From: Globisporangium splendens
Taxonomy: Eukaryota; Oomycota; Peronosporomycetes; Pythiales; Pythiaceae
NCBI GenBank assembly: GCA_006386115.1
Contig: VFIW01000056.1
Coordinates: 186,001 to 250,000 of the forward strand
Direction: 5' to 3'
DNA: 64,000 nt
This document shows, piece after piece, positions 9,553-19,896 of the stretch; the first letter of the stretch is position 1; every line of letters starts with the position of its first letter. The notes beneath the pieces are model-generated. The model had not been told where the DNA came from, did no database searches, and worked only from the letters and a program-made list of their open reading frames with translations. The translations under genes and the position numbers were made by a program.

Positions 9553-11176
9553 TTATCTCAATCGACGGCCTTCGCCCTGGAACGGCACGGGCGCCTTTGG
9601 CGCTGGCGCTGGCGCTTTCTCCTCCTTCTCCTCTTCGTCCGCAGCGACCCGGACGCGCTCACCTGACGCCGTTCGGCTCACAGACGCGCTCGAAAAGCTG
9701 CTGCTGCCACCGCCCAAGCGATTGCCTCCGAGTGTCGGCGCTGTGGTGGTGGCGCCATTCAGCGACTGACCCGTGCCGTGGAAGGACTCGTACTTGCGCA
9801 GACGAGCGGCTCGCAACGCCGCCGCATCCGTCGAACTCTGTCCGCCTGACTTCTTGTTCAGTCGTAAGCCGCCGCCGCCGAGTCCGCTTTTGCCACGCGT
9901 CAACTTTCCGACATCCGCTGAAGAGACCGTCGACACGCCGCCATATGGAGCATCCGAGTTGACTGGCGCTGCTGCTGCTGGCTTTACGGGCGCAGGAGGC
10001 GGTGGCACATAGTCCGCGGGTGCCTCAAAGTCCACTTCGCAGTCCGTCTCGATGATACACGCGGCAGGCGCCGGACGCACTTCGCGCACGTCCAACAGAA
10101 AGTTCTTGTTGTTGTACTTGAGGCAGATCGTGTCGCCGATGGTCAGACAGGAGAACTTGCGCAGCGAGGCTTCCAGTCTGAGCAGCAATATCGATTCAAT
10201 CCAATGGCATGTTTAGGATTTAGATAGGACAGATAGGATAGATACGTACACGGCACGCGGGTTCGTGATGTCGAGGAAATCCTGGGACTGTGGACGGATC
10301 TTCACGAACGTGGCCTTGGGGAGCGAGATGTTCTGGATGTTGATGATGCCGCCCTCTTTCACAAACAGGTTTTGCATCATCTACACACACAAATGCTCGC
10401 ATCGTTAGTGCTACAGGCTGTCCGGAAGCGCCGTGCCAATGAACGATTGCCCTACCCAGTACGGCATGAAGCAGCTGCCTTCGGGAGCACTAAACTCGAG
10501 CACACCGCAGTGCGAATGGCGGTTCGCGCCTTCGTTGATCACTTTGAACAGCATCGGGTACTCAATGTGCAAGCGCGCTATAATAGAGGAAACGATCATA
10601 TCGAAGAGAGGGAGAGGCATATTGATCAGCAGCCAGGACTTGTCGACCATGAGTCTTCGTGCAGGATCGTACCTAGCGTTTCCAGCGCGGATGGCGGCAA
10701 CAGAACTATCCAAGACAAGCGCATACACAAGCACAAGTGAGTCGCAATAAGCGCAATGATAAGCACGAGGCTGTGTGTATGGAAGAATCACGCACTCTTG
10801 TCGCCATCTTCCAAGTGCGCTTTGTCGCAGAATGACACCGGGTACACGCGATAGTGCTCATCAAAGCTACGAAAAAACATCAACACATATGAGAATACTA
10901 TCCGCACTAGTCGAGCGCTTCTAACGGCGCCACCGTTCAGCTACAGGAGCGTTTATCTTACCGTTCTGGGAAGTCCCCAAAGTTGAAATTCACGCCGAAC
11001 GGGTTGCCGTCGCCGCCAAACCCACCAAACTGCAGCAATCAAACGCACAGGCACACACACATACAGAGTATGCGCACATACAGGACACGTAGAGGCGTCA
11101 GTATCCCCACTCTGTCGTCCACAGCATGCACACACACAGGGAGAGAGACAGACGCAAGCGCATGCCGCGTTACCAT
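9553..11176 (-). CDS. UFD1: UFD1, ubiquitin-binding cofactor of the p97/Cdc48 segregase (seven exons)
   Basis: Partner of Npl4 and p97/Cdc48 in extracting ubiquitylated proteins, for example during ER-associated degradation. Exons by phase and splice sites: 11174-11176, 10962-11029, 10796-10866, 10673-10705, 10456-10577, 10250-10380 and 9553-10177 (1053 nt, 350 residues). The introns are 72-144 nt. The assembled protein has the family landmarks in order: [40 protein letters not shown]-type [32 protein letters not shown], and [19 protein letters not shown], which together form the UT3 double-psi barrel. The C-terminus is a Pro/Ala/Gly-rich tail with two SHP-type p97-binding boxes, FHGTGQSL and FQGEGRRL; the second sits at the very end. 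The first exon appears to consist of only the start codon before a GTAACG donor. It shares a 148-bp upstream region with the sirtuin gene. Confidence 0.9.
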
Positions 11177-11324
11177 CGTGTCGTTGCTTTGCTCTCGCTT
11201 TGTTCTTCTCGCACACTTTGTCAACCAGAATCCAAATCTCGGACGCAAAACGACGATTGGCTAAAAATGCCGCCAGTCACAACAGCATCCACCAATTGTG
11301 CCATTTCGTGTCGCACAAAGCGCA
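11177..11324. promoter_or_regulatory. Short bidirectional promoter region, UFD1 / sirtuin
   Basis: Only 148 bp separate the two divergent start codons, so both promoters must overlap here. No named element was identified. Confidence 0.5.
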
Positions 11325-13100
11325 ATGGCAACAGCAGCTCCAGACTCGCGCGCGTTATGGCGTGACGCAGCAGGTGCCAACACAAAGAGAGAGATGGCGG
11401 TCATAGCGGATAATGAGAGTGCTAACTGGTTGTGTGCTCTGCCTGTACGCGCGTGCCCAAAGAGAAAATCGCGGCCGCGGATTTCCTGCTGGTCGCCGCC
11501 GGCGCCGGATTCTCAGGTTTGAAATGGAAGGATGCGTCATGCCCAAAGGACCAAACGACTCGTTATAACAATGTGCGTCTTTGTATATTTCGCGTGACAT
11601 AGCCGACTCGGGTCTTCCTGTGTACAAGTACGTGTGCAGTAGACAGCAATGAGATGGCTGCACGCAGCGTTCAAGTACTTACTGAGTGTGTGCGTCGCAA
11701 TGCAATGTCGCAGAGATGTTGCGTCCATGCAGGCGTATGAAGAGCTGGGCGTCGACTACCAGGACCTCTGCGATCCGTACTGGGTATGTCGGCATACGTG
11801 TAGTTTGGTCCTGGCATTTGTCGTGATGGTGCTATGTGAGTTTGTATCACAGTTGGAAGAAGACGACCGAGTGTTCTATGGTTTCTGGGGAAGCTGCTTC
11901 AACGCGTATCGTGACACGAAGCAGCACCGCGGGTAACACGTGCATAATCTCATTATACATCACATATGTGTGTGCCAATGATGCTCATTGACTATGGTTC
12001 GTTGTGTGCAGCTACGACATTCTGCGCAAGTGGAAGCAGCACTTGGCGGCGAAACGTGGCAGCGACCACAAGTCCGCCTTCCAGACCACCTTCGACCACC
12101 TGCGGCTGCGTGGCGACCTCCCAGAGGCCGTGTCTGTGGGCTCCGTCACGAACGACCCGTTCTTCGTCTACACGTCCAATGTAAGCGTCCGTCGTACGTC
12201 GCTGTGCCCTCTCACAATCTCACACTACGCCAATTGCATGTACCATGAGACAGGTGGACGCACATTTTCTTCGCGACTTCAAGAGCGACGAGGTCTACGA
12301 GTTGCATGGCAACGTCGAGCGCTGGCAGTGCGCTGGCGCGTTGGGTCACACGGCTGCTTTGAGACAACCGTGTGACGAGCTGTGGGATGCAAGAGCCGAG
12401 TTCCGCTTTGCAGTCGACACCACGACCATGCGCGCCGAGGGCAACGAAGCGCTCACCACATGCGCGCAGTGTGGCGGCAAAGCGAGACCCAATGTGCTGA
12501 TGTTCCACGACAAGACGTGGATTCCCAACGTCGATCATGAGGTACGATGGTTTGCTCTATGTGGTCTCACTGTGGACATGAAACTAATGCATTGTGGTGT
12601 GGGCACTGTGGCAGCATCGATACGTTGCCTGGGAAGCAGTCGTAGAAGAGGTGCGTCTTAACCAGCCTAAGTGAACCCTTGCTTTGGGAGCAAGAGATCC
12701 TTCGAATGAACGAATTGCTAAGATGTTGTGTAGATGCTGCAAGAAAATCCGTCGCTGAAGCTCGTGGTCCTTGAAATCGGTTGCGGCACCAGAGTACGAG
12801 CTGCTTTGCTCTGAGAACTCAAACCACCATCCACGTTTGTTGCTCATGCTCTCCTCTCGTTTTGTCCGTGCTATTTCGTAGGTCCCATCGGTGCGCAAAG
12901 AGTGTGAAATGGTCGTGAGCGATCTCTTTGAGCGCTGTGGCCGAGCTCAGGCGTCGCTTGTCCGCATCAATCCGGACTTCCCACACTGCGACGACGATGT
13001 TCTCACTGCCAATGACCTCGTCCTGTCGGTACAGTCGAAGGGGTTAGAGGCGCTGGAGGCGATTGACGAGCTGCTCTCGCAGATGAAAGCGGCGAAATAA
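11325..13100 (+). CDS. Sir2-family NAD-dependent deacylase (sirtuin), ten exons
   Basis: Removes acyl groups from lysine using NAD. Exons: 11325-11373, 11463-11516, 11603-11627, 11714-11783, 11853-11932, 12012-12180, 12254-12541, 12615-12650, 12734-12793 and 12882-13100 (1050 nt, 349 residues). The nine introns are 69-89 nt and all phases agree. The spliced protein shows GAGFSADSGLPVYKD (residues 30-44), the usual GAGxSxxSGIPxxR NAD loop with a Tyr-Lys variation. It also shows FYGFWGSCFNAY, YTSNVDAHF (147-154, matching TQNID), catalytic His167 in ELHGN, and four zinc-ligand cysteines (175, 189, 219, 222). RPNVLMF then stands where sirtuins have RPxVVxFGE. The first exon (MATAAPDSRALWRDAA) is the least certain junction. 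The zinc module is long and the GTS segment is altered (EIGCGTR), so it belongs to a divergent sirtuin class. The gene ends 87 bp from the convergent kinase gene. Confidence 0.87.
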
Positions 13101-13187
13101 CGAGACCAAAGAGGTTCTGTGGATAGAAGCAACGACGCAGCAACAACATGTAAGGAACAAGAAAATCAATCTACTATTGGGGTTGGA

Positions 13188-14336
13188 CTATGTTGTGGGG
13201 TTAACCGTAGGCGAGATCGCGGTGTTGAATTCAAAACCGGCAAACCTGGCTTGGTCCTCGGGTTTCACGCGCTCCGACGACGGACCGGAGCTCTGCTCCA
13301 GCACATCGTCAAAGTCGACGGCTGCAGTGTTGCAATTCGCTTTGCTTTCGTCCACGACGGGCTTGAACGGCGCCTCGAGCTCCTGCTTGGCGTACGCGTC
13401 CCAGTCAAAGCCGTCGAACCAGGCGTGCGCCATGATCTCGCTCGCGCCGTTGTATCCGAGTCGAGAGGCTTCCATTGGATGCAGCAATCCGCGCAGCATT
13501 GGCCGACACTCTGGTGAGAGCTGCTTGCTGTTGACGCTGCTGCTATTGCTCGTCAAGTCGAACATGTCGGATGTGTAGTAGTGAATGCACCAGTCTTCGG
13601 GGAAGTCCGTCAGGTCCTTGACGTCCGTGTTCTCGAGTCGCGCTTGCACGTTTCCCGTCCAGGGCTTTTTCCCAAACAGGAGTTCGTGTGCCAAGATCCC
13701 GAGCGAGAAGAAATCGGCCGCGATGCCGTGTTCGTGGTGGTTCCCCAGAAAGAGCTCGGGTGCCATGTACGGCGTCGTGCCGCTGTTGCCACGGTATCGA
13801 AGGTTGTCGGCCTGCACCGAGACGCCCAGGTCCGTTAGCCGTGGGTAGCCTTTGTCGTCCAGAACAATATTCTCGGGTTTGACGTCGCGGTGCAGGATGA
13901 CCTTGGTGTGCAGATACTGGAGCGAGAGCAGCGTACCGGCAACGTAGAATCGCGCGTGGAGCTCGTTGAAGCCCGTTTTGTACGTGCCTGTCAAGTGAAA
14001 CTTGAGGTCGCCGCCGAGCAGCAGATCCATGACCATGTAGCAATTGTACGCGTCCTGGAACGCGTGGTGCATCTGTACGATGTAGGGACTGTTGTTGAGA
14101 ATCGTGAGCAGGTTGCGCTCGTTCCAGATCATGTTGACGCAGTTTTTCTCGACCACGACGACCTTGGAGAGCGTTTTCACGGCGAACCACTGCAGTGGTC
14201 GCGTTTTCTTGCGGATCACAGCGTTCACCTTGCTGAAGCCGCCCTTGCCCACGACGCGGTGGATCTCAAAGTGCTTGAGCGAGAACACATTCGGGTCATC
14301 GTGGCTCGACGAGAACACGCTCAAGCCTGAGCCCAT
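13188..14336 (-). CDS. AGC-type serine/threonine protein kinase, probably N-myristoylated
   Basis: Single exon of 382 residues. The start chosen is MGSGLSVFSSS at 14336, which places Gly2-Ser-Gly-Leu-Ser as a myristoylation-type N-terminus and lies just before the kinase fold. Kinase elements: Gly-rich loop VVGKGGFSKV (about 28-37), Lys54 in FAVK, alpha-C Glu73, MVMDLLLGGDLKFHL hinge, catalytic HRDVKPEN (149-156), and metal-binding DLG at 169-171 (Leu instead of Phe in DFG). The activation segment ends TTPYMAPELFLG. The overall pattern resembles the STK32/YANK branch of AGC kinases. The C-terminal tail (about 320-382) carries an FDGFDWDAY segment, then an acidic, Phe-containing stretch. All catalytic residues are present, so it should be active. 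The substrate is unknown; membrane attachment is inferred only from the N-terminus. Confidence 0.85.
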   Translation of the reverse strand: MGSGLSVFSSSHDDPNVFSLKHFEIHRVVGKGGFSKVNAVIRKKTRPLQWFAVKTLSKVVVVEKNCVNMIWNERNLLTILNNSPYIVQMHHAFQDAYNCYMVMDLLLGGDLKFHLTGTYKTGFNELHARFYVAGTLLSLQYLHTKVILHRDVKPENIVLDDKGYPRLTDLGVSVQADNLRYRGNSGTTPYMAPELFLGNHHEHGIAADFFSLGILAHELLFGKKPWTGNVQARLENTDVKDLTDFPEDWCIHYYTSDMFDLTSNSSSVNSKQLSPECRPMLRGLLHPMEASRLGYNGASEIMAHAWFDGFDWDAYAKQELEAPFKPVVDESKANCNTAAVDFDDVLEQSSGPSSERVKPEDQARFAGFEFNTAISPTVNPTT

Positions 14337-14543
14337 GATGCGCACCAGGCACACGTAATGAAGCCTTTGCAGGTCGATGCTGGTTGAAGCGCGTGTGCTG
14401 TGAAGACAGAGCACCAGCAACGGTCATGAGTGCAAACGTGGAAATGGTGCGAGTCCTCCCTAAAAATACTCAACGCAGAGACGATTAACGATGCCATCTA
14501 TTCCCATGCTGCCTTCTTTTCTCAAAACGAAACTACCGAGTTC

Positions 14544-16238
14544 TTATGAAAGGCTGCCGTTAATTGTTGCCAATTGACGTCGCCACGATGCCGCGAGGTC
14601 GTTCACCTCGTCCTGTTTGTAAAGCCATTCGTGCACTCATTAGACCAAGCAAAAACGACAGAGGTTGCCCCAGGAAAGAGAAGAAAAGCCGTACCTCAGA
14701 GAGCGAGAGTTCGGTCTCGAGAATGCGCGCATATTGGTCCTGCGTTAATTCGTTGAACGTCTTCTCGTCTCCAGCAATCACGAGCCCCGCAAGCTCTGCG
14801 ATAGCAAAGCGGAGACCGCCACTAGACGATGCAGTCGTCATAGTGACATCTCCACCCTGCTCTACCGGAGCAATCCCACTTTCACGCTGAAGTTGACGCG
14901 GAAACACGATCACAAGCGGAAAACCTGACTCGTCGTGGCCAATGAGCACGTTGTGTGCTACGTGCCGAGCCTGGAGGAGCTCAACGAAGCACCACACGGC
15001 GTTTACAAGTGTCTCACGCTCACGCGGATCCACTGACTTCTGCTGGGTCGTCGAAGTGTCGATGCCCACAGCGTAGCAATGAACGGGCCAGAACGGGAAG
15101 TCGTACACGACCACGTTGCCGAAACGGAAGCGCTCGCTGCGCTGCTGATTGAGGATGGAGAATCTCTTGGGGCTTTCGGAAGGGAGGTCGTGGAGCTCGT
15201 CTGTGAAGAAACCTTGCAGGTGGAAGTGGTTCACGGACGACCACGCGCCTGAACTATTGAAGCCTGGAGTTTACAAGATGGCCAAAGAGTTAGTCCAGTG
15301 ATATTGTGTTGAGAGCTTTGCGATAGGGTCAACGCACCGAGGACAAAGTGAGGCTCGTGCATCGCGTCAACGATCTCGATGCTGTACTGGAGAAGCTTCC
15401 TGTCGAGTCGCTGGGGTTTGAGGAGCGGCAAGTCGAACACAAACAATGAATGACCGCGCATCTAACAGCGAATCACAACACCGTCAACCAGTCAGGTCAA
15501 ACGTACCAACTTCCTCGCCGTGGTGTCCACGTTTGCGGCAACCAATAACTTACAAGAGGCGATACGTTGATGAGAGCTGCATGTTGCGGCAAGGCTTCCG
15601 AGGCGGGCGCATCGAACCGCAGCTGCTCAATGCCCTCGTTGTCCTCGGTATCGTCGCCAGGGAAGCGTAGTTCACAGAGAACCTCATCGTGGCTGCACAC
15701 GCGTGGCAGTAAGTATGCACGCACAGTTAGCGCATACTAGGTAAACATCTACAGAATGAGCAGCTCTTCATTTCTGTATGGAGTATTTGTCGCAGCTCAC
15801 CTGATCTTGGTAAAGTTAAACGCACTCGCTGCTGCTGTCGTTGCTATCGGCGGGTTTAAAGGCATCGGCGGTGGGTTTGCTCCCGTCTGAAGAAGCTGCG
15901 GATCGACAGGCCGCTTTTTCTAGCCAATGCACAATTACAAAGCCTCCTGCACAAGTCAGTCTCAAGCACAGCGACAGAGTGAGGTGCACACAACGCACAG
16001 CGACATGGGCGGGATTGTACTGAACCAGGAGCTGGAGAGATCCGTCCAGGGATCGACACTGCGCCTCGGACGGCGACGAGCGCAGCACGCCTGCCATGTC
16101 ATGCACACACGCATGAGTGTCACAGAGAGTTGGTTAGCGGCAACACACGCACCAAGGCCATCTCTCTAACGCTGCTTTACCTGCCGTCGCCGCGGCGGCG
16201 TCCCATTTGCCCAGGAGGAACGTGCGGAAGTCGCTCAT
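14544..16238 (-). CDS. GDP-hexose phosphorylase of the VTC2/GDPGP1 family (HIT superfamily), seven exons
   Basis: Members split GDP-L-galactose or GDP-D-glucose with phosphate. The first reaction feeds plant ascorbate synthesis; the second removes mischarged GDP-glucose. Exons: 16181-16238, 15999-16090, 15801-15919, 15554-15692, 15338-15461, 14695-15263 and 14544-14612 (1170 nt, 389 residues). Introns are 74-108 nt with consistent phases. Family landmarks: MSDFRTFLLGKWDAAAATAGVL at the N-terminus, LLVQYNPAHVAKKRPVDPQ, SAFNFTKI, EVLCELRF, INVSPLMRGHSLFV, PQRLDRKLLQYSIEIV, PHFVLGFNSSGAWSSVNHFH, and the HIT-type HxHxQ at His190-Phe-His192-Leu-Gln194. The last exon is chosen because it ends in a natural-looking DEVNDLAASWRRQLATINGS; reading through intron 6 (14613-14694) gives an unlikely tail. 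Which GDP-sugar it prefers cannot be told from sequence alone. Confidence 0.87.
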
Positions 16239-16446
16239 TTCGGCGTGTGTGCTGAAGAGCCTGAGTCCTCCCGTAGAGTGATGGTCGCGTGTGCATTCGA
16301 GGTATGGTCAAAAGAGGGTGCATATGTAGAAATACTGACACAGATGGGAAGCTTCATGCACTTGTTGGTTCGTTCAAATTGCCAGCAGGAAGCTGCAAAA
16401 CGAGAGGATACCTGTAGTCATTTCCGTAGCCACAGCTAGAAGGAAG

Positions 16447-17363
16447 CTAGAGCTTGGCGCCCATGATGGTCTCGGTCGCGTACGCGTGACCGCCGTCGGA
16501 CGCGATCACCTCGCCCGTGATCCACCCGGAGCCCTTGGACGCCAAGAAGAGCGCGAGTGCCGCCATGTCATGAGGGTGTCCGTACGTCTCAAGCGGGATG
16601 TGTGTCGCCAGCTTGTCGAACGTGCTCTTGACCGCGTGCGCGATGCCCTTGGACATCTTGCTGGGTACGAGACCGGGTGCAATGGCGTTGACGAGAATGT
16701 GACCCCCGTTCGGGCGACGCGCGAGCTTCGCCGCCAAGACACGCGTCAAGTGGTGAATGCCCGCCTTCGAGGTGTCGTACGCGATCGTGTAGATCTCCTG
16801 TGGACGCAAACCACCGATGGATCCGATATTGATCACACGAGCGCCGCCTTCGGACGTGGCAGCGGCGTCCAAAAGCGGCAGTAGCGCGACCGTGAGGAAG
16901 AACGGCGCCTTGAGGTTGACCGAGAGCACGCGCTCCCACGCTGTTAAACCCGAACATCACACATAGACGATTAGTTACCAGACGCATGCGCCAACATTGC
17001 TATCTACATGGCAGTCGTACATCGTTCGCCGTGGTTGTTCAAGTCGCCTCCCCACGCAGCACCCGAGTTGTTGACGAGCACGTCAACGCGGGTCTCATGT
17101 TTCGCGATCTCCGCTGCCAGTGTCCTGCACGTGGCTTCAGTCGACAGATCCGCCTGCATTGCGACGCACTTGCCCGGTCCCTTGGCGTTGAGCTCCGCGG
17201 CCGTGGACTCACACGCCTTGAGGTCGCGCGACGCGATGTACACCTTGGCGCCGTTCTGCACGAAGCCCTCGGCGATCATCTTGCCGATGCCGCGACCGCC
17301 GCCCGTGATGACGACCACCTTGCCCTGCACGCCGAAGAGGTTCTCGAGAGAGAGAGACGCCAT
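16447..17363 (-). CDS. RhlG-like short-chain dehydrogenase, array copy 1
   Basis: Classical SDR using NAD(P)H. Exons 17021-17363 and 16447-16940 flank an 80-nt intron (GTACGA...AACAG); 278 residues. Cofactor motif TGGGRGIGKMIAEGF is at residues 20-34, then NNSGAAWGG, the Ser-bearing VINIGSIGGLRPQ, and the Tyr-x3-Lys pair in YDTSKAGIHHLTRVLA. The C-terminal segment is GSGWITGEVIASDGGHAYA. The overall pattern (MIAxGF, DLSxEAxxxxLA, NNSGxxWG, HxLTRVLAxxLA, PSxMSKGI) resembles bacterial RhlG-type 3-oxoacyl reductases. It is the first of four tandem copies in the same orientation. All four share the intron at the same codon, so they arose by duplication after that intron was gained. The catalytic set is complete; the substrate is unknown. 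Confidence 0.88.
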
Positions 17364-17674
17364 GTTGCTATTGCGGATGGAGAGTGTGTGTGCTTACAGA
17401 ATGACAGCAGATTCGCAAATGAGCCGTTCGATCAACTGAGTCAGGGGCATTCATTTGCTAGTTGACGCCATCTTGAACAACATGTCAACCCTCTCGAATA
17501 GCATACTCAGACTGATGCTATCAATTTAGTCATTCAATTGCGAACGTGATGCTCTGCATTAAGTATGGGATACTGTCAACAAATACAGAAGTTGAGAAGG
17601 CGGGCACTCATATTCATTTTTAACCCGTAAAGGAACAACCGAACAATCAAGAACGTCGACAAGAATGATATTCT
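17364..17674. other. Intergenic within SDR array
   Basis: Holds the promoter of SDR copy 1 and the 3' end of copy 2. AT-richer than the genes. No other feature seen. Confidence 0.4.
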
Positions 17675-18610
17675 TCACAGCTTTGAGCCCATGACGGTCT
17701 CCGTTGCGTTGGTGGTGCCGCCGTCGAGAGTGACGACTTCACCCGTGACCCATCCGGAGGCTCTCGATGCCAGGAAGATCGCGAGACCCGCGGTGTCGTG
17801 TGCGTGGCCGTACTGCTCAAGCGGAATGCCGAACGCGGCGATCTCCTCGAAGCTCTTTCGGAACACCTTGACCAGCCCCATGGACATCTGACTCGGCACG
17901 AGCCCCGGCGCAATGGCGTTTACGAGGATGTGGCCGCCATTGGGGCGACGCGCGAGCTTCGCCGCCAACACGCGCGTCATGTGGTGCAGCGCCGCCTTGG
18001 ACGTGTCGTACCCCGTCGACGCAATGGGCTGCGGTCGCAGTCCAGCGATTGAGCCAATGTTGATCACGCGCGCGCCACCGTCGGTAGAATTTGCTGCTGT
18101 GTCGAGAAGCGGCAGCAACGCGACCGTGAGGAAGAACGGCGCCTTGAGATTGATCGCGAGCAGCTTGTTCCAGACTACCGTTCATAGTCATACCAAAGCA
18201 CATCGAATGAGGTCTGAGGTCACATGTATGTACCAATAAATACATTAGAGCATGGTCATACCTGCGTCTGGGTGGTTTTCCAATTCGCCACCCCAGCCGT
18301 TGCCCGAGTTGTTGACGAGGACGTCGACACGGCTCTCGTGCTTCGCGATCTCGATCGCCAGTGCTTTGCACGCAGCTTCCGTCGACAAGTCCGCCTGGAT
18401 GAAAATGCATTTGCCAGGTCCCTTGGTATTTAGCTCAGCCGCTGTGTTCGTCAGGTTCGTGAGATTGCGCGACGCGATGTACACCTTGGCACCATTTTGG
18501 ACAAAGCCGTCGGCGATCATCTTGCCGATGCCGCGGCCGCCACCCGTGATGACGACCACCTTGCCCTCGACGCCAAAGAGGTTCTGCAAGGAGAGAGATG
18601 ACGACGCCAT
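17675..18610 (-). CDS. RhlG-like short-chain dehydrogenase, array copy 2 (most divergent)
   Basis: Exons 18262-18610 and 17675-18174 with an 87-nt intron (GTATGA...GGTAG); 282 residues. The start is the ATG of MASSSLSLQNLFGVEGK; the open frame further upstream is ignored because the copies align from here. Motifs are kept: TGGGRGIGKMIADGF, NNSGNGWGG, VINIGSIAGLRPQ, YDTSKAALHHMTRVLA, GWVTGEVVTLDGG. It differs most from its neighbours: RNLTNLTNTAAELN in place of RDLKACESTAAELN, and a longer VFRKSFEEIAAFG segment in the substrate-loop region. That divergence suggests an older duplicate, possibly with another substrate preference. Confidence 0.87.
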
Positions 18611-18957
18611 AGCCCACTGACTGCTGTGGGTAAAGAATTCGAGTGCTGCGTCGAGCGCAGATTCGCGAGTGCGACCTTCTCGCAAGCTCTGGGAGAATGC
18701 CTTTGTGTGTATGGCGTGGCGAACCCATCACCATTTCGAGTTTGAAGGAAGCGCGGCAGCCACAAATCAGGTTGAAAATCAGGAAACTGGCCGACGCAAC
18801 CAGATTTTGCCCCCTCAGACGACGAGAAAGCTTTCACAGAAAAGATTCTTTTATTCATGCTTTCCTTATACAGTGCCTTACCATTGAACGTGAAGAGCTG
18901 CAGTCAATGCGCGCTTTATCTTTACCAGCAAACTCGCCACACATACACACACGCTGC
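18611..18957. other. Intergenic within SDR array
   Basis: Upstream region of copy 2 and 3' flank of copy 3. No gene recognised. Confidence 0.4.
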
Positions 18958-19896
18958 CTAGAGCTTGGAGCCCATGACGGTCTCCGTGGCGTAGATCTGG
19001 CCGCCGTCCGACGTGATCACTTCGCCGGTGATCCAGCCCGAGCCGCGCGACGCCAAGAAGATCGCGAGTCCCGCCATGTCGTGTGCGTGGCCGAACTTCT
19101 CGAGCGGGATGCCCTTGGCCAAGTCGTCGTAGCTGCTGGACGTCACGACCGAGATGCCCTTGGACATCTTGCTTGGCACGAGACCCGGTGCAATTGCGTT
19201 CACGAGGATGTGGCCACCGTTCGGACGGCGCGCGAGCTTGGCCGCCAAGACACGCGTCAAGTGGTGGATCGCGGCCTTCGAGGTGTCGTACGCGGTCGCA
19301 TTGATGCTCTGTGGACGCAAGCCAGCGACCGAGCCGATGTTGATCACGCGCGCGCCACCAGCAGACTTGGCCGCGACGTCCAAGAGCGGCAAAAGGGCAA
19401 CGGTCAGGAAGAACGGCGACTTGACGTTCACAGCAAGCACCTTGTCCCACGCTATAACACAGAGTAAATATATGGCACAAAAGAGGAAGGACACGTTCAG
19501 CATCCTGGTCGAGCGAACACAAAAAACAAGCATACAGCAATTCTTGTGCGCACCTTTTTCTGGGTGGTTGTTGAGGTCGCCGCCCCACGCGACGCCCGAG
19601 TTGTTGATGAGCACGTCGACTCGCGACTCGCGCTTGGCGATCTCCGCCGCGAGCGCCTTGTTGCCCACCTCGCTCGTCAGGTCCGCCTGCAGCCCCACGC
19701 AGCTGCCGGGACCCTGTGCGTTGAGCTCGGCGGCCGTGGACTCGCACGCCTTGAGGTCGCGCGACGCGATGTACACCTTGGCGCCGTTCTGCACGAAGCC
19801 CTCGGCGATCATCTTGCCGATGCCGCGACCGCCGCCCGTGATGACGACCACCTTGTCCTGCACGCCGAAGAGATCCTTGATCGAGAGAGACGACAT
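18958..19896 (-). CDS. RhlG-like short-chain dehydrogenase, array copy 3 (in-frame intron)
   Basis: The reading frame runs 312 codons unbroken, but 19452-19553 (102 nt) is an intron at exactly the site used by the other three copies. It starts GTGCGC and ends GTTATAG, is a multiple of three and lacks a stop. Spliced exons 19554-19896 and 18958-19451 give 278 residues, the same length as copies 1 and 4. TGGGRGIGKMIAEGF, NNSGVAWGG, NIGSVAGLRPQ and YDTSKAAIHHLTRVLA are intact. Exon 1 is nearly the same as in copy 4 (SSLSIKDLFGVQ-K, ADLTSEVGNKALAAEIAKRE), so these two are the youngest pair or have exchanged sequence. A predictor that relies on open frames would wrongly keep the hydrophobic intron translation. 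Confidence 0.88.
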   Translation of the reverse strand: MSSLSIKDLFGVQDKVVVITGGGRGIGKMIAEGFVQNGAKVYIASRDLKACESTAAELNAQGPGSCVGLQADLTSEVGNKALAAEIAKRESRVDVLINNSGVAWGGDLNNHPEKGAHKNCCMLVFCVRSTRMLNVSFLFCAIYLLCVIAWDKVLAVNVKSPFFLTVALLPLLDVAAKSAGGARVINIGSVAGLRPQSINATAYDTSKAAIHHLTRVLAAKLARRPNGGHILVNAIAPGLVPSKMSKGISVVTSSSYDDLAKGIPLEKFGHAHDMAGLAIFLASRGSGWITGEVITSDGGQIYATETVMGSKL

